From CAYSCW01 sp964449165 (GTDB taxonomy: Bacteria > Acidobacteriota > Aminicenantia > Aminicenantales > Aminicenantaceae): a stretch of DNA of 64,000 nt. The notes beneath the pieces were generated by a model. The model saw nothing but the letters and a program-made list of their open reading frames with translations, had not been told where the DNA came from and made no database searches. Shown one piece after another: positions 49,875 through 59,943 of the stretch (its first letter is position 1; every line of letters begins with the position of its first letter). The position numbers and the translations under genes are program-made. Where the stretch lies: contig CAYVAT010000001.1 of assembly GCA_964449165.1 (NCBI GenBank), forward strand, positions 145,442 through 209,441. Reading direction: 5' to 3'.

Positions 49875-52634
49875 ATGACCCCATTAAAAGCTTTGCAAGA
49901 ATACGGTCAGTCTTTTTGGTTGGATTACATGCGCCGAAGCCTGATCACAGGAGGGGAGCTGGAACGCCTGGTCAAGGAGGATGGCCTGCGGGGAGTAAGC
50001 AGCAATCTTACTTTTTTTCAGAAAGTTATCGCTGGGAGTCCTGACTACGATGAGGATTTGAGAAAACAAATCAGGTCTGATAGGTACAGACAGCCCCGGG
50101 AAGTCTATGAAGAACTGGCGTTTGAAGATGTCCGGATGGCAGCAGATATTCTTCAATCTGTCTACAAGGAGACGGAAGGTGCTGACGGGTTTGTCTGTGT
50201 AGAACTGGCTCCAGACCTTGCTCATGACACTCGTAGGAGCATCGATGAGGGGCGCCGCATTTGGAAGGCTTTGAGCCGTCCCAATATCATGGTTAAAATC
50301 CCTGCCACTCCAGAGGGAATCCAGGCCGTCGAAATCCTTATCTCTGAAGGTGTTAACGTCAACATCAACCTCATGTTTTCCTTATCTCATTATGATGCAG
50401 CGACCGACGCTTATCTTAAAGGAGTGGAGAAATGTCCCACTCCTGCAAAGGTCGCTTCGGTGGCCTCTTTTTCTCTCAGCCGTGTGGACCGTGCTGTAAA
50501 CGAGACCTTGGAGGAGATAGGGACAGCGGAGGCCTTGGCTCTCCGGGAGAAGATAGCCATAGCCAACGCCAAGATGGTCTACAAGAGATTCAGGGAGATA
50601 TTTAGCGCTGAAAAATGGAACAAACTCGATAACAAAGGGGCCAGGGTGCAGCGCCTTCTGTGGACTTGCACTGGGGCTAATAATCCAGCCTGTTCGGATG
50701 TCCTTTATGCGGAGGAACTCATCGGGCCGCAAACAGTCATCTCCATGGCTCCAGCTGCTCGTAATGCCTTTCGTGATCATGGAAGGGTTCAATCCACACT
50801 CGAAGAAGGTCTGAAGGAGGCTGAGGCCTCTATTGAGAAATTGTCTTCCTTGGGAGTTGATCTCAGTTTAATAGCTGAAAAACTTCAGATTGATGGAGTG
50901 GCTGCCTCTGCTGAATCCTTTGCGGAACTCCTCGAGACCTTGAAGGAAAAATGCCATGCCCTTCTCCATGGTTTCAGAGAAAGGCAGGTTCTTGAACTCG
51001 GAGAATACAACGCTCAGGTTGAAAAGCGACTGAAATTGTGGGAAGGTCAGAGTTTTATCCGCAGGCTCTGGGCTAAGGATTACACCATCTGGTTTTCTGA
51101 ACCTCGACCTGAGATTGTGAACCGTTTGGGCTGGTTGGCCTTGCCCGAAGTAATGCAGGAAAGGCTGGATGATTTTAATAATTTTGCAGCCAGGGTAAAA
51201 GATGAGGGTATTTCTCATGTCGTTCTCCTTGGAATGGGAGGTTCTAGCTTGGCACCTGAAGTTTTCCAGAAAGCATTCGGCAATCAACCAGGTTATCCAG
51301 AACTCTTGGTGTTGGATAGCACTCATCCTGCCTCGGTTAGATCTGTGGAGAAAAAACTGGATTTAACCAGAACCATTTTTCTGATCTCCAGTAAATCTGG
51401 AACTACTCTGGAGACTCTTTCTCTCTTTCGATACTTCTGGAGTCGGGTCAGGCTTCAGTCCGGTCAAGCAGGCCATCATTTTGTGGCCATTACCGATCCT
51501 GACAGTCCACTGAAGAAAATAGCCCAAGAGCGGGAATTTAGAAAAGTATTTGAAGCTTCTGCCGATGTTGGCGGACGCTATTCAGCCTTAACCGATTTTG
51601 GACTCCTTCCCGGCGCTCTGATCGGAATGAATATTCACAACCTTCTTGACAAAGCATGGATTGCTTCCGAGAACAGCGCCTTCTGTGTTTCTGAGCAAGA
51701 AGCCTCTGGCTTGATTCTAGGGGCTTCGCTGGGGGAACTTGCCAAGGACAGGAATAAGGTGACCATACTTGCCTCTGAGTCTCTCCGTCACTTTCCCCAC
51801 TGGGTGGAGCAACTCATCGCAGAAAGCACGGGAAAGGACGAAAAAGGAATCTTGCCTGTTATCGACGAACCACTGATTTCGCCTGGTGAGTACGGAGAAG
51901 ATCGTCTTTTTATTTACTTTGCCTTGGAAGGAGAAGAAAGTCGGGAGCTAGAAGCTTACCTTTCTTCTCTCCTGAAAGCAAGACAACCAGTGATTCGCGT
52001 CAACCTTGCCCAAAAGTATGATCTCGGTTTTGAGATTTTCCGCTGGGAGATGGCTGTGGCCTCAGCTGGTTCGGTTCTGGGGATTCATCCTTTTAACCAG
52101 CCGGATGTCCAGCTGACAAAGGAATTAACCCGGAAGTTGGTCATGGAAGAGAGTGAAAAAGAAAGAGAGGCTGACTTTAGCCAGGAAACTCTGTCCTTAA
52201 GGGAACCAGAAGTCTTAATCAGAGCTCTGAAAATGTGGATCGCTCAAGTCCGGTCCGGTGATTATATCGCTTTACAAGCCTATCTTTCTCCTCTGCCCGA
52301 AGCCACAGCCGTCCTTCAGAGCATCCGACAGAAGCTTTTAAAGCTGACAGGCTTGGCCACCACCCTGGGATATGGCCCGCGATTCCTGCATTCCACGGGC
52401 CAGCTGCATAAGGGTGGCCCCAACAACGGTCTTTTCCTCCAGATCGTGGATGAGCCTGGAAAGGACATCGCCATTCCTGAGACAGAATATACTTTTAGGG
52501 GCTTGATCCAGGCCCAGGCGCTCGGCGATTACCATGCTCTTCTGCGCAGAGGCCGGCGGGTTCTGAGAATCAATGTGGGAGAAGATGCGATAGGGGGATG
52601 TCAGCAGCTGAGAAGTTTAATAACGGATTTATAG
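49875..52634 (+). CDS. tal-pgi: Bifunctional transaldolase / glucose-6-phosphate isomerase
   Basis: The 919-residue protein joins two enzymes. Residues 1-365 are transaldolase, with Asp17 in SFWLDYMRR and the Schiff-base Lys141 in IMVKIPATPEG. The usual SNPT loop reads SNLT (about 43-46). About 370-919 are phosphoglucose isomerase, with LLGMGGSSLAPEV, LISSKSGTTLETLS and FLHSTGQLHKGGPNNG. The fusion is known in several bacteria and links the pentose-phosphate branch with glycolysis at fructose 6-phosphate. With rpiB, rpe and the ROK kinase it forms a compact sugar-phosphate operon. Confidence 0.94.
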   Translation: MTPLKALQEYGQSFWLDYMRRSLITGGELERLVKEDGLRGVSSNLTFFQKVIAGSPDYDEDLRKQIRSDRYRQPREVYEELAFEDVRMAADILQSVYKETEGADGFVCVELAPDLAHDTRRSIDEGRRIWKALSRPNIMVKIPATPEGIQAVEILISEGVNVNINLMFSLSHYDAATDAYLKGVEKCPTPAKVASVASFSLSRVDRAVNETLEEIGTAEALALREKIAIANAKMVYKRFREIFSAEKWNKLDNKGARVQRLLWTCTGANNPACSDVLYAEELIGPQTVISMAPAARNAFRDHGRVQSTLEEGLKEAEASIEKLSSLGVDLSLIAEKLQIDGVAASAESFAELLETLKEKCHALLHGFRERQVLELGEYNAQVEKRLKLWEGQSFIRRLWAKDYTIWFSEPRPEIVNRLGWLALPEVMQERLDDFNNFAARVKDEGISHVVLLGMGGSSLAPEVFQKAFGNQPGYPELLVLDSTHPASVRSVEKKLDLTRTIFLISSKSGTTLETLSLFRYFWSRVRLQSGQAGHHFVAITDPDSPLKKIAQEREFRKVFEASADVGGRYSALTDFGLLPGALIGMNIHNLLDKAWIASENSAFCVSEQEASGLILGASLGELAKDRNKVTILASESLRHFPHWVEQLIAESTGKDEKGILPVIDEPLISPGEYGEDRLFIYFALEGEESRELEAYLSSLLKARQPVIRVNLAQKYDLGFEIFRWEMAVASAGSVLGIHPFNQPDVQLTKELTRKLVMEESEKEREADFSQETLSLREPEVLIRALKMWIAQVRSGDYIALQAYLSPLPEATAVLQSIRQKLLKLTGLATTLGYGPRFLHSTGQLHKGGPNNGLFLQIVDEPGKDIAIPETEYTFRGLIQAQALGDYHALLRRGRRVLRINVGEDAIGGCQQLRSLITDL

Positions 52635-52876
52635 ATGTTGTTCTTTGGCCTCGGTTGAGTGTGCTAGTCCCTGCAGAGGCAGATGGAATGAGCGGTACAT
52701 GCAGGTTTAATCAACCCTTCTTTTCCATGAAGGCCGCATAGAGGTATCTTTTATTATTGCAGTCAAATATTACTTCAATACAATTTCTACTGACTATATA
52801 GAAATAATATAAATTAAGGGGAAGATGACACCAAAATAGTTTGCCTTCACCTATGAATTGCTTTATGGTGGAGAGA

Positions 52877-53611
52877 ATGTTTGAACCGGTTATTGAAGTC
52901 CGAGGATTGACCAAGGTCTTTCCTTCAGTAAAAGCGGTGGATACTGTGTCTTTCCACATCAATTCTGGAGAGATCCTTGGACTTCTCGGACCCAACGGTG
53001 CTGGTAAGACCACGATTATCCACATGTTGCTGGGCTTGACCACCCCCACAGCAGGAGAGATAAAGGTTTTCGGCCTTGACTTGAAAGAACATAGAGAGGG
53101 AATCGTTCAGAATATCAATTTTTCATCCACTTATGTTTCTATGCCCAATTCCTTGACTGTGAAAGAATGCCTCCGGGTATATGCCCGATTATATGATGTG
53201 AAAGAGAGAGAGGAGAGAGTCTCCGATCTCCTTAGAATATTCGAAATCGATCACATCCAGAACAGGCTGATCAGACATCTCTCCTCAGGGCAGCAGACCA
53301 GGCTTAACCTGGCCAAGGCACTGATCAATAATCCGAAGCTTCTCTTTCTTGATGAGCCCACAGCCAGCATGGATCCGGATATAGCCGATAAGACAAGAAG
53401 ATTATTGAGACAGATAAAGAAGGAACGGAATCTCTCTATCCTCTATACATCTCATAACATGGTTGAGATGGAAGAGATGTCGGATAGAATTCTCTTTCTT
53501 CATCACGGGAAAATCATTGCCAGCGGCCGACCTCAGGAAGTGGTAAAGAGTTACAAAAGAAAAACTCTGGAAGAAGTCTTCCTCAAGATTGCCAGGGAGG
53601 AAAAGAGTTGA
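52877..53611 (+). CDS. ABC transporter ATP-binding protein
   Basis: The frame is open from 52841, but ATG 52877 follows GGTGGAGAG and starts directly at the domain, giving 244 residues. Walker A is GPNGAGKTT, the signature is LSSGQQTRLNLAKAL, and Walker B is LLFLDEPTASMDPD, followed by the H-loop YTSHNM. The subfamily is that of DrrA/NodI-like exporters acting with an ABC-2 permease, encoded next with a four-base TTGA overlap. The exported substrate cannot be read from the sequence. Confidence 0.93.
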   Translation: MFEPVIEVRGLTKVFPSVKAVDTVSFHINSGEILGLLGPNGAGKTTIIHMLLGLTTPTAGEIKVFGLDLKEHREGIVQNINFSSTYVSMPNSLTVKECLRVYARLYDVKEREERVSDLLRIFEIDHIQNRLIRHLSSGQQTRLNLAKALINNPKLLFLDEPTASMDPDIADKTRRLLRQIKKERNLSILYTSHNMVEMEEMSDRILFLHHGKIIASGRPQEVVKSYKRKTLEEVFLKIAREEKS

Positions 53612-54399
53612 GGATTCATAGAATCACCGCTCTTTTTTTCCGGCATATGTACCTTTATCGGAGAAGCATTCCTCGGATCATGGAGGTCTTTTACTGGCCC
53701 CTCTTGGACCTCCTGGTTTGGGGCTTTGTCACTGTCTATCTAACCCGATTCCGTCAGAACTTGCCGGGCTTTGTGACATTCTTTATCGGGGCTCTGATCT
53801 TATGGGATATCCTGTTTCGTTCCCACCAGGGAATATCTGTCTCCTTCCTTGAGGATGTCTGGTCGAGAAATCTTCTGAATCTTTTTGCCAGCCCTCTGAA
53901 TCCGGCCGAGTACATCCTCTCATTGATGGCGGTCAGCATGGTTAAACTCATCACCACGGCTTCGGTGATGGCCTTCTTAGCCTGGATATTCTATTCTTTT
54001 AACATCTTCCTTTTGGGCATGGCCCTCATTCCCTTTATCCTTAACCTCATCATCATGGGCTGGGCCATAGGGATTGTGACTACTGTTCTCATTTTAAGGT
54101 TTGGACAGGAAGCTGAAGTTCTTGCCTGGGCTCTTGGCTTTCTCTTCATGCCTGTCTCGGCTGTTTTTTATCCTGTGGCTATTCTCCCCTCGCTTCTCCA
54201 GACAGTTTCCCGTTTCATACCCGCCTCATATGTTTTTGAAGGGATGAGAACCGTGATCAGTACAGGCCAGTTTCCTGTCCAAACTCTCCTCTGGTCTTTT
54301 GGCATCAACGCCGTGTACATCCTAGCGGCAGGCTTCTTCTTTAAATGGAATTTTGCGGTTGTCAAACGCAGAGGACTGCTGGTGAGGATCGGCGAATAA
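53608..54399 (+). CDS. ABC-2-type transporter permease
   Basis: This 263-residue membrane protein starts at TTG 53608, overlapping the stop of the ATPase gene. It has an N-terminal amphipathic region and about six hydrophobic segments, including LLDLLVWGFVTVYL, FVTFFIGALILWDIL, LITTASVMAFLAWIF, LGMALIPFILNLIIMG and FLFMPVSAVFYPVAIL, the last being the typical ABC-2 signature region. It forms the channel of the exporter with the preceding ATPase. The convergent esterase gene begins two bases after its stop. Confidence 0.9.
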   Translation: MRIHRITALFFRHMYLYRRSIPRIMEVFYWPLLDLLVWGFVTVYLTRFRQNLPGFVTFFIGALILWDILFRSHQGISVSFLEDVWSRNLLNLFASPLNPAEYILSLMAVSMVKLITTASVMAFLAWIFYSFNIFLLGMALIPFILNLIIMGWAIGIVTTVLILRFGQEAEVLAWALGFLFMPVSAVFYPVAILPSLLQTVSRFIPASYVFEGMRTVISTGQFPVQTLLWSFGINAVYILAAGFFFKWNFAVVKRRGLLVRIGE

Positions 54400-54401
54400 A
54401 A

Positions 54402-56159
54402 CTAGTAGCGCCAGCTTGTTAAGTCAACCCCAGGGGGTGCTGTCTTCAGGATGCGTTCAAGGATTTTCGTCGCGTATAGCTGATTATACCTCAGGCGGGA
54501 GATCGCATTAGGCAGAGTGTGATCGCCGTTCCAGCAGTGTTCATCTCGATCTCCATAGTCGACCTCTCCATCATAATAAGGATCAGTCGTGCTTTCCAAG
54601 AATTCTTCCATCAGGTAGACAGCGTTATTCAGATAATAACTGTCCATGTCTCCACAGTAAATATGGATCTTTCCTTTGAGCTTAGGCCCCAGGGTCTGCC
54701 AATCTCTTTGGAGGATGTATCGCAGGTCATAATTTTCCCGCCAGTATTCTGCTACGGTGTGGTCGACCTGGCCGGTCATCTTATCCCATATGGGCCGGGG
54801 ATAACCATCCTCACCCACTGGCCCGTAGACAGCCTGCCAGATATCGTACTGCTGTCCGGATCGAACATTGGTTCCCAGGACAAGCTCGAGGTGATTGACT
54901 TCTTCCAGAGTCTGGGAAATATGTCCGAGATAATTGCGCCTTTCCGGTCTTGGAGTGTGTTTCCATTCGCTTTTAATATGGTAGGCATTGTCATCCTCAT
55001 AAATGTTCACTTGAACATAGGCGCGGAAATCTATCGGGTCCGGGCAGGCGGCGAAACAGCCATTGTACATATCCGGATAAAAGACCTGGCTGGCGAGTGC
55101 TTCCCATCCGCCAGTAGAACCTCCGTAGAGGAAACGCGCCCAGCCTTCGCCGATACAGCGAAACTTCTTCTCTATATAGGGAATGAGTTCATGGTTGATA
55201 GCATCTCCGTAGGGGCCTAGATTTTCAGAATTGACCGCATAGGAGTCATCATAGTAAGGATTGGCATGCTGAATCTCAATGATGACCATCCTGGGTGTCT
55301 GCGGAGCTATCCAGTATTGGTAAAACTTGTAGGCATATTCCTGAACAGTAATGTTGTAGCCCGGCCAGTCGAATCTCTGGCTATACTCGGGTTTAAGGTC
55401 AGAATCCGGAGGAATCTCCCGAAACCCTCCAAAGGTATAAGGAAAATGGCCATGGAAGACACAGAGGGGATAACGGGCTTCAGGGTGTTCATCGAATCCT
55501 TCAGGCAGGAACACGCATGCTCCCAGATACATGGGGTATCCCCAGAACTTTGTCAGGAGCTTGCTTTGTATTTTCACATGCTTGATGTACTTGGTGTCTT
55601 TCGGCGGAGAAACGGGAGGGATCTTCTTGTCGAGGGTGATATGGATTATCTTATCCTCTTGTGGGATGATCCGCACCTTCTTGGGTGTGCTGTATAAGTT
55701 ACCCGGCGCCCGGTTCCATCTTTGACCCTCTCCCCGATCCATGGGAAGCTTCACAGTGTGTCCATCCACTCGCTGGAAAGTCTGATATAGATGAAGCAGT
55801 CCCTGGACCCAATATTCACCTTCGGGAATCTCAGAGATGCTTCTCAGAGGATACCCAAAAACGCTTTCATCGATGAAGGATTCCTCCTCCGGCCTTAATC
55901 CATCAACATCAATGCCGAATATGAGCTGGGTATCAGGGCCCTCACTTATTTGAAAACGGGGCTCTTCTGAGCTATTCGAAGAGATCATCAGCAGCATCCG
56001 TCCATCCAAAGGCTCGACACGTTGCTCCTTTCCAAAGGAAAGTCCAAAGCGGAGTTTTGCATCTTGTTCTTTACCTCTTTTTTGGCAGTTAACCGGAACT
56101 GTCAAAAGAAAGACAAGAAGAGGAATGAGGTAAAAGAGATTTTTAGAAGTTTTTCTCAT
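54402..56159 (-). CDS. Exported esterase-like alpha/beta hydrolase
   Basis: The 585-residue protein has a signal sequence (LFYLIPLLVFLLTVPVNCQ); the Cys could be a lipoprotein anchor, although Asn before it is unusual. The first 200 residues are a beta-rich domain. The hydrolase domain resembles enterochelin-esterase/EstD types: ACVFLPEGFDEHPEARYPL, nucleophile elbow FLYGGSTGGWEAL, and a late DEHCWNGDH likely to hold the catalytic His. The substrate is unknown. It is convergent with the ABC exporter and separated by about 490 bp from the divergent DUF4097-type gene. Confidence 0.8.
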   Translation of the reverse strand: MRKTSKNLFYLIPLLVFLLTVPVNCQKRGKEQDAKLRFGLSFGKEQRVEPLDGRMLLMISSNSSEEPRFQISEGPDTQLIFGIDVDGLRPEEESFIDESVFGYPLRSISEIPEGEYWVQGLLHLYQTFQRVDGHTVKLPMDRGEGQRWNRAPGNLYSTPKKVRIIPQEDKIIHITLDKKIPPVSPPKDTKYIKHVKIQSKLLTKFWGYPMYLGACVFLPEGFDEHPEARYPLCVFHGHFPYTFGGFREIPPDSDLKPEYSQRFDWPGYNITVQEYAYKFYQYWIAPQTPRMVIIEIQHANPYYDDSYAVNSENLGPYGDAINHELIPYIEKKFRCIGEGWARFLYGGSTGGWEALASQVFYPDMYNGCFAACPDPIDFRAYVQVNIYEDDNAYHIKSEWKHTPRPERRNYLGHISQTLEEVNHLELVLGTNVRSGQQYDIWQAVYGPVGEDGYPRPIWDKMTGQVDHTVAEYWRENYDLRYILQRDWQTLGPKLKGKIHIYCGDMDSYYLNNAVYLMEEFLESTTDPYYDGEVDYGDRDEHCWNGDHTLPNAISRLRYNQLYATKILERILKTAPPGVDLTSWRY

Positions 56160-56653
56160 GGATTTCTTCTCCTTTAGAGATATGGATGTTTTTCATTTAT
56201 CTGAAGAGTAGTAAGAGTGCTGAGATGAAAAAGGGACAACTTCCTTTTAGCCTAAAAAGGGAAACATCAGCTTTAAGGTCGGCAGCCATTAAAAAACGAG
56301 AGATAAATATGACAAATTTCTGTCTTCTTTTCAAGCTTTGAACGTCCTCTGCTGCCATCTCCCTTTTTATGATGGCTAATAACGAAGGATATAATCAGTG
56401 ACAGCGGCAGTTCCTTTCCATCCTTGCCAAGACCCTCCCACCCGCCACCATGGGCTTCAGATGGAAAGGAACAGCCGCTTCACTACATTACTTAGAGAAA
56501 TAAGCGGATTTTAATCAATGGGGAAAATTCGGGGGCTGACGAATCAGCTTGCCTGACTGGTCTTAAAATCATCATGCAATGGAGATGCTTTCACTTCCTC
56601 TTTGCGATTTTGTATAATAAATAAGAAGCAAGAAAAGCAATAAGGAGAGAATA
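56160..56653. other. Divergent intergenic region with a long stem-loop repeat
   Basis: The region separates the esterase gene from the DUF4097-type gene. It contains the stem-loop repeat at 56403-56479. Outside that, I see no gene; promoters for both directions must lie here but none is clear. Confidence 0.5.
56403..56479. repeat. Long stem-loop repeat, copy 1
   Basis: Arms of 20 bp (56403-56422 and 56460-56479) pair with a single mismatch; the inner arm is GTTCCTTTCCATC against GATGGAAAGGAAC. The 37-nt loop begins CTTGCCAAGACCCTCCCACC and is almost the same as in the copy at 59944-60006. A repeat with strong symmetry and a conserved loop suggests a structured RNA or a REP-like element. Confidence 0.7.
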
Positions 56654-57451
56654 ATGAGATGGCTTTTATGCGTTTTTTCCACTGCTATGTTTCTTCTGTT
56701 TAGTTCCTGTGTGATTGCCGTTGTCGATTTTCGTGACACTGTTGATGGCTTTCCCTCAGAGGGCTTCTATAAGATCGTCCCCTTGGAGCCGGGAGGCACT
56801 CTTTCTCTGGAAAACATCGATGGAGATATTGCCATCTATGGGTGGGAAAGGAATGAGGTGGAGGTAACAGCTGAAAAACTGATCCCTCGTTCTTATGGAA
56901 GGAGAGTGCGGGTGTTTTCCATAAAGCATATGATGCCGCAGATAGAATTAGATAGATTTGAGGGTTTTGTTAAGATCAGAACCAAAGCTGCTTCAGGTAT
57001 CAGAGGAGGTGGTATCGTGAATTATGAAGTAATGGTTCCCCAGTCTATTGACCTCAAAAACATCATCGGGAAGGAAGGAAATATTGTTATTTCTGATCTG
57101 TATGGGAAGGTCTTTACCGAGCTTGAAAGAGGCGATGTCACAGTCAAGAACTTTTCCGGTTCATTGATGGTGTCGGTCATGGTCGGTTTGGTGGAGAGCG
57201 AACTGTACGATTTGAGGAGTGAGGACGAGATCAAGATTACTACCAACGAAGGTGACATCATTGTTTTCTTGCAACCAGAGGTAGTGGCCCATATAGATGC
57301 GCATGCGCCAAGCGGAAGCATTCTGAGTGAATTTGATCTGAAAGAATCTCTTCCCGCCAGAGAAGTATCAGTGGAGATAGGAGGCGAGGGAGGAGCATTT
57401 CTTTCTCTTTCAACTTTAAAGGGCGATATTCATCTCAAGAAGATCGAATAG
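56654..57451 (+). CDS. DUF4097-type exported lipoprotein
   Basis: The 265-residue protein starts behind AAGGAGAGAATA. Its N-terminus MRWLLCVFSTAMFLLFSSC is a lipoprotein signal with lipobox LFSSC. The rest is a right-handed repetitive beta structure typical of DUF4097 (GGTLSLENIDGDIAIYGWE, NIVISDLYGKVFTELERGD, EIKITTNEGDIIVF, LSTLKGDIHLKKIE). These proteins are surface-associated and often linked to envelope-stress regulators. No regulator is adjacent here. It is followed after 65 bp by the DUF3014-type gene. Confidence 0.82.
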   Translation: MRWLLCVFSTAMFLLFSSCVIAVVDFRDTVDGFPSEGFYKIVPLEPGGTLSLENIDGDIAIYGWERNEVEVTAEKLIPRSYGRRVRVFSIKHMMPQIELDRFEGFVKIRTKAASGIRGGGIVNYEVMVPQSIDLKNIIGKEGNIVISDLYGKVFTELERGDVTVKNFSGSLMVSVMVGLVESELYDLRSEDEIKITTNEGDIIVFLQPEVVAHIDAHAPSGSILSEFDLKESLPAREVSVEIGGEGGAFLSLSTLKGDIHLKKIE

Positions 57452-57516
57452 TATCGATTTTCCCTGTGCATTCCTGATCAATTTGGCTTAAAATAAAAAA
57501 GGAGGCATAAAAAACC

Positions 57517-58326
57517 ATGGAAGAAAATAGAAAAGTTATCATAACAGGGATCGTCTTCGTTCTTGTGGTTGCTGCAGCAGTGTTGGTTTATTTTCTTTTC
57601 ATTCGGGGAGGAAAGGGAACTCCTGTAGAAGAAGTTACTGCAAAGGCTCCCGAACAAGTTTCCTTGGATGAAGCCCTCAAGGAGAAAGAAGAAGTAATCA
57701 CCGAATTTGCACAGATGGAATTGGATAAAAGTGATGATTCGATTCGCGAACAAATCAAAGAGCTTTCCTCCCATCCCAAACTGGCACGCTGGCTGATGAC
57801 CAAAGATATCATCCGTAAATTCACGGCTGCTGTAGACAATATTGCCAATGGATTAAGTCCGATCCCCCAAATTGACTTTTTTACGCCTGGGGGAGAATTT
57901 GAAGTAACTAAGAGGAATGGGGATTATAAGATAGACTCCAAGAGTTTTCGTCGCTATGATTCTGTAGCGGATGCTTTCCTTTCTTTGAATACAGAAAGCT
58001 GTGTAATGCTCTACAGGCAGGCTAAGCCCCTGATACAGAAAGCCTACATGGAGCTGGGATATCCCACCAAGGATTTTGATGAAACGCTTTTAAGAGCTAT
58101 GGTGGAATTGCTTGAAGTTCCCATCGTTGAAGGGGATATGGTGGTCAAGAAAGGTGTGGTGACCTATATTTATGCCGATTCACGTTTAGAGAAGCTGAGC
58201 GAAGCTCAGAAACATCTTCTTCGTATGGGTCCGGAGAATGTTCGTATAATCCAGGAGAAACTGAGAGAATTAGCTTCGGAATTTGGTTTTCCTCAGGATA
58301 AACTCCCCAGCCCAGAGACTTACTAG
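57517..58326 (+). CDS. DUF3014-type membrane-anchored protein
   Basis: This 269-residue protein has one N-terminal membrane segment (VIITGIVFVLVVAAAVLVYF) followed by a linker and a globular domain with HPKLARWLMTKDIIRKFTAAV, NGLSPIPQIDFFTPGG and SFRRYDSVADAF, the pattern of the DUF3014 family. The function of the family is not known. It is probably transcribed together with the preceding lipoprotein gene. It ends 120 bp before the convergent DedA-like gene, with no obvious terminator between them. Confidence 0.82.
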   Translation: MEENRKVIITGIVFVLVVAAAVLVYFLFIRGGKGTPVEEVTAKAPEQVSLDEALKEKEEVITEFAQMELDKSDDSIREQIKELSSHPKLARWLMTKDIIRKFTAAVDNIANGLSPIPQIDFFTPGGEFEVTKRNGDYKIDSKSFRRYDSVADAFLSLNTESCVMLYRQAKPLIQKAYMELGYPTKDFDETLLRAMVELLEVPIVEGDMVVKKGVVTYIYADSRLEKLSEAQKHLLRMGPENVRIIQEKLRELASEFGFPQDKLPSPETY

Positions 58327-58448
58327 AAGAAGATTAAATAGGTATTCTGGAAGAACCTGTTCCCCTTGCCTTCTACATCTTAAATCTACACTCTTTCAAT
58401 CTCTGTTCGGGGAGAGAAGTCTACGAACCCAAAGGTATATACCCTAGT

Positions 58449-59045
58449 TTATTTGATGATAAATTTAATCAACAGGAAGCCACCAAGAAGAAGGAGGAAA
58501 AAGAGAATGGCCAGCAGGTTGAAGTATTTTTCGATAAAACTCTTGATGCCTGGCCCAAATTTTCTAAACAGAGCTGCTACCAGGAAAAAGCGAAGTGACC
58601 TGCTGAAAGCAGAAGCAGTCAGGAAAACAAGGAAGTTGAGCTTAAATACTCCTGAAGCGATAGTAAAGACTTTGTAGGGGATGGGAGTAAAGCCGGCAGA
58701 AAAGACATACCAAAATCCATAATTCCGGTAATTCATCATCACCTTCTGGAAGAGACTTTCCGTAAAGCCTGGGATATACTTGAAGAAGAAAGAATCTACT
58801 GACTCCCAGATTCCGTATCCGATTAAATATCCTATAACCCCTCCAATGAGAGAAGCAGCAGAAGCATAAAAGGCAAACCGCCATGATCTTTTGATCGCTC
58901 CCAGACAGAGAGCTATGAGCAGAGGATCAGGAGGAACGGGGAAAAAAGAGCTTTCCGCTAAAGCAAGAAGAAGGAGAGCAAGAGGGCCGTAGGGAGTTTC
59001 AGCCCAGTGGAGGACCCAGTCATACAGTTTTCTCAGAAATTTCAT
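58449..59045 (-). CDS. DedA/VTT-type membrane protein (YqaA-like)
   Basis: The 198-residue protein has PLALLLLALAESSFFPVPPDPLL, the re-entrant hydrophobic motif of the family, then YLIGYGIWESV and the second re-entrant loop GFTPIPYKVFTIASGVF, and two final membrane segments. Small DedA-like proteins of this YqaA group act at the inner membrane, and some relatives flip lipid carriers or phospholipids. It overlaps surE by 26 bp, so the two are co-expressed; the functional link is unclear. Confidence 0.88.
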   Translation of the reverse strand: MKFLRKLYDWVLHWAETPYGPLALLLLALAESSFFPVPPDPLLIALCLGAIKRSWRFAFYASAASLIGGVIGYLIGYGIWESVDSFFFKYIPGFTESLFQKVMMNYRNYGFWYVFSAGFTPIPYKVFTIASGVFKLNFLVFLTASAFSRSLRFFLVAALFRKFGPGIKSFIEKYFNLLAILFFLLLLGGFLLIKFIIK

Positions 59046-59805
59046 GGTTGATGGTGGAGAGCAGGTCTTGAAGAAAAGGAAGCCGGATAGACGCGTAATC
59101 TGTGGAATCAGTATGGAGTGGAGTCACTGTGATGAATCCTTGTTTGATGGCCTTGACATCGCTATCTTTGTTCCCTATGGATTTTGGATTTCCCGTCCCT
59201 ATCCAGAAATAAGTGTTTTTCCTCGGATCCTTCTTTTCTATGATTTCAGGGTTGTATCTTTTCTGGCCCAGTTTGACCATTTTTATGCCTTTAACAGGCG
59301 GAGAAGGAATATTGACGTTAAGTGATGTTCCCTTTGGGAGTTTTTCCTGGAGGAGTACTCTGGCTATCTCATAAGCAACACGTGCAGAAAAATGGAAAGA
59401 GTATTGCCCTTGGCTATCCGGCAGGACAGAAATGGCCGCGGAAGCAATGCCCAGGAAAGCTCCTTGTATCGCTGCTGCCACTGTCCCTGAATAGGAGATA
59501 TCCTGCTGGCCTACGTTGGGCCCGAGATTCATTCCAGAGAGAAGCAAAGAAGGAATTCCAGGCAGTAATTTTTTCAACGCCACATAAACACAATCAGCAG
59601 GAGTTCCATCCACAGCATACATGTTCTCTCTGATTTTCTTTACTCTCAGGGGACGATGGAGAGTTAGAGAAAGGGATGTGGCGCTTCTCTCCCTGTCAGG
59701 AGCTACGATGTAGATTTCTCCCAGGTCCTGGAGTTGGTGATGAAGAGCTTCTATTCCCTCTGAGAAGAAGCCGTCATCATTGGTGAGAAGGATCAAAGGA
59801 CCCAT
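59020..59805 (-). CDS. surE: 5'/3'-nucleotidase SurE
   Basis: The 261-residue enzyme has the SurE metal site ILLTNDDGFFSEGIEAL at its start, VAPDRERSATSLSLTLHRPL, DGTPADCVYVAL and LLSGMNLGPNVGQQDISYSGTVAAA. It removes phosphate from nucleoside monophosphates and is associated with stationary-phase survival. The next gene on the strand is DedA-like, starting inside its end. The region upstream contains the second stem-loop repeat. Confidence 0.95.
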   Translation of the reverse strand: MGPLILLTNDDGFFSEGIEALHHQLQDLGEIYIVAPDRERSATSLSLTLHRPLRVKKIRENMYAVDGTPADCVYVALKKLLPGIPSLLLSGMNLGPNVGQQDISYSGTVAAAIQGAFLGIASAAISVLPDSQGQYSFHFSARVAYEIARVLLQEKLPKGTSLNVNIPSPPVKGIKMVKLGQKRYNPEIIEKKDPRKNTYFWIGTGNPKSIGNKDSDVKAIKQGFITVTPLHTDSTDYASIRLPFLQDLLSTINHEISEKTV

Positions 59806-59943
59806 GGCATTTTTTACTCAGTAAAATCTGATAAGTTTTCCGGTTTTCAGGAAGTTGCATTTTAACATTTGCCAGAGATTATTGGAAATAATTTTTCATC
59901 GAGGGTGGTATACCCACTTTCATGACAGTTAATAAAATCGTCG

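Noticed and set aside
49875..52634. Tal-Pgi as an assembly-created fusion
   Set aside because: Both enzymes are complete in one unbroken frame, and this fusion is known in other bacteria.
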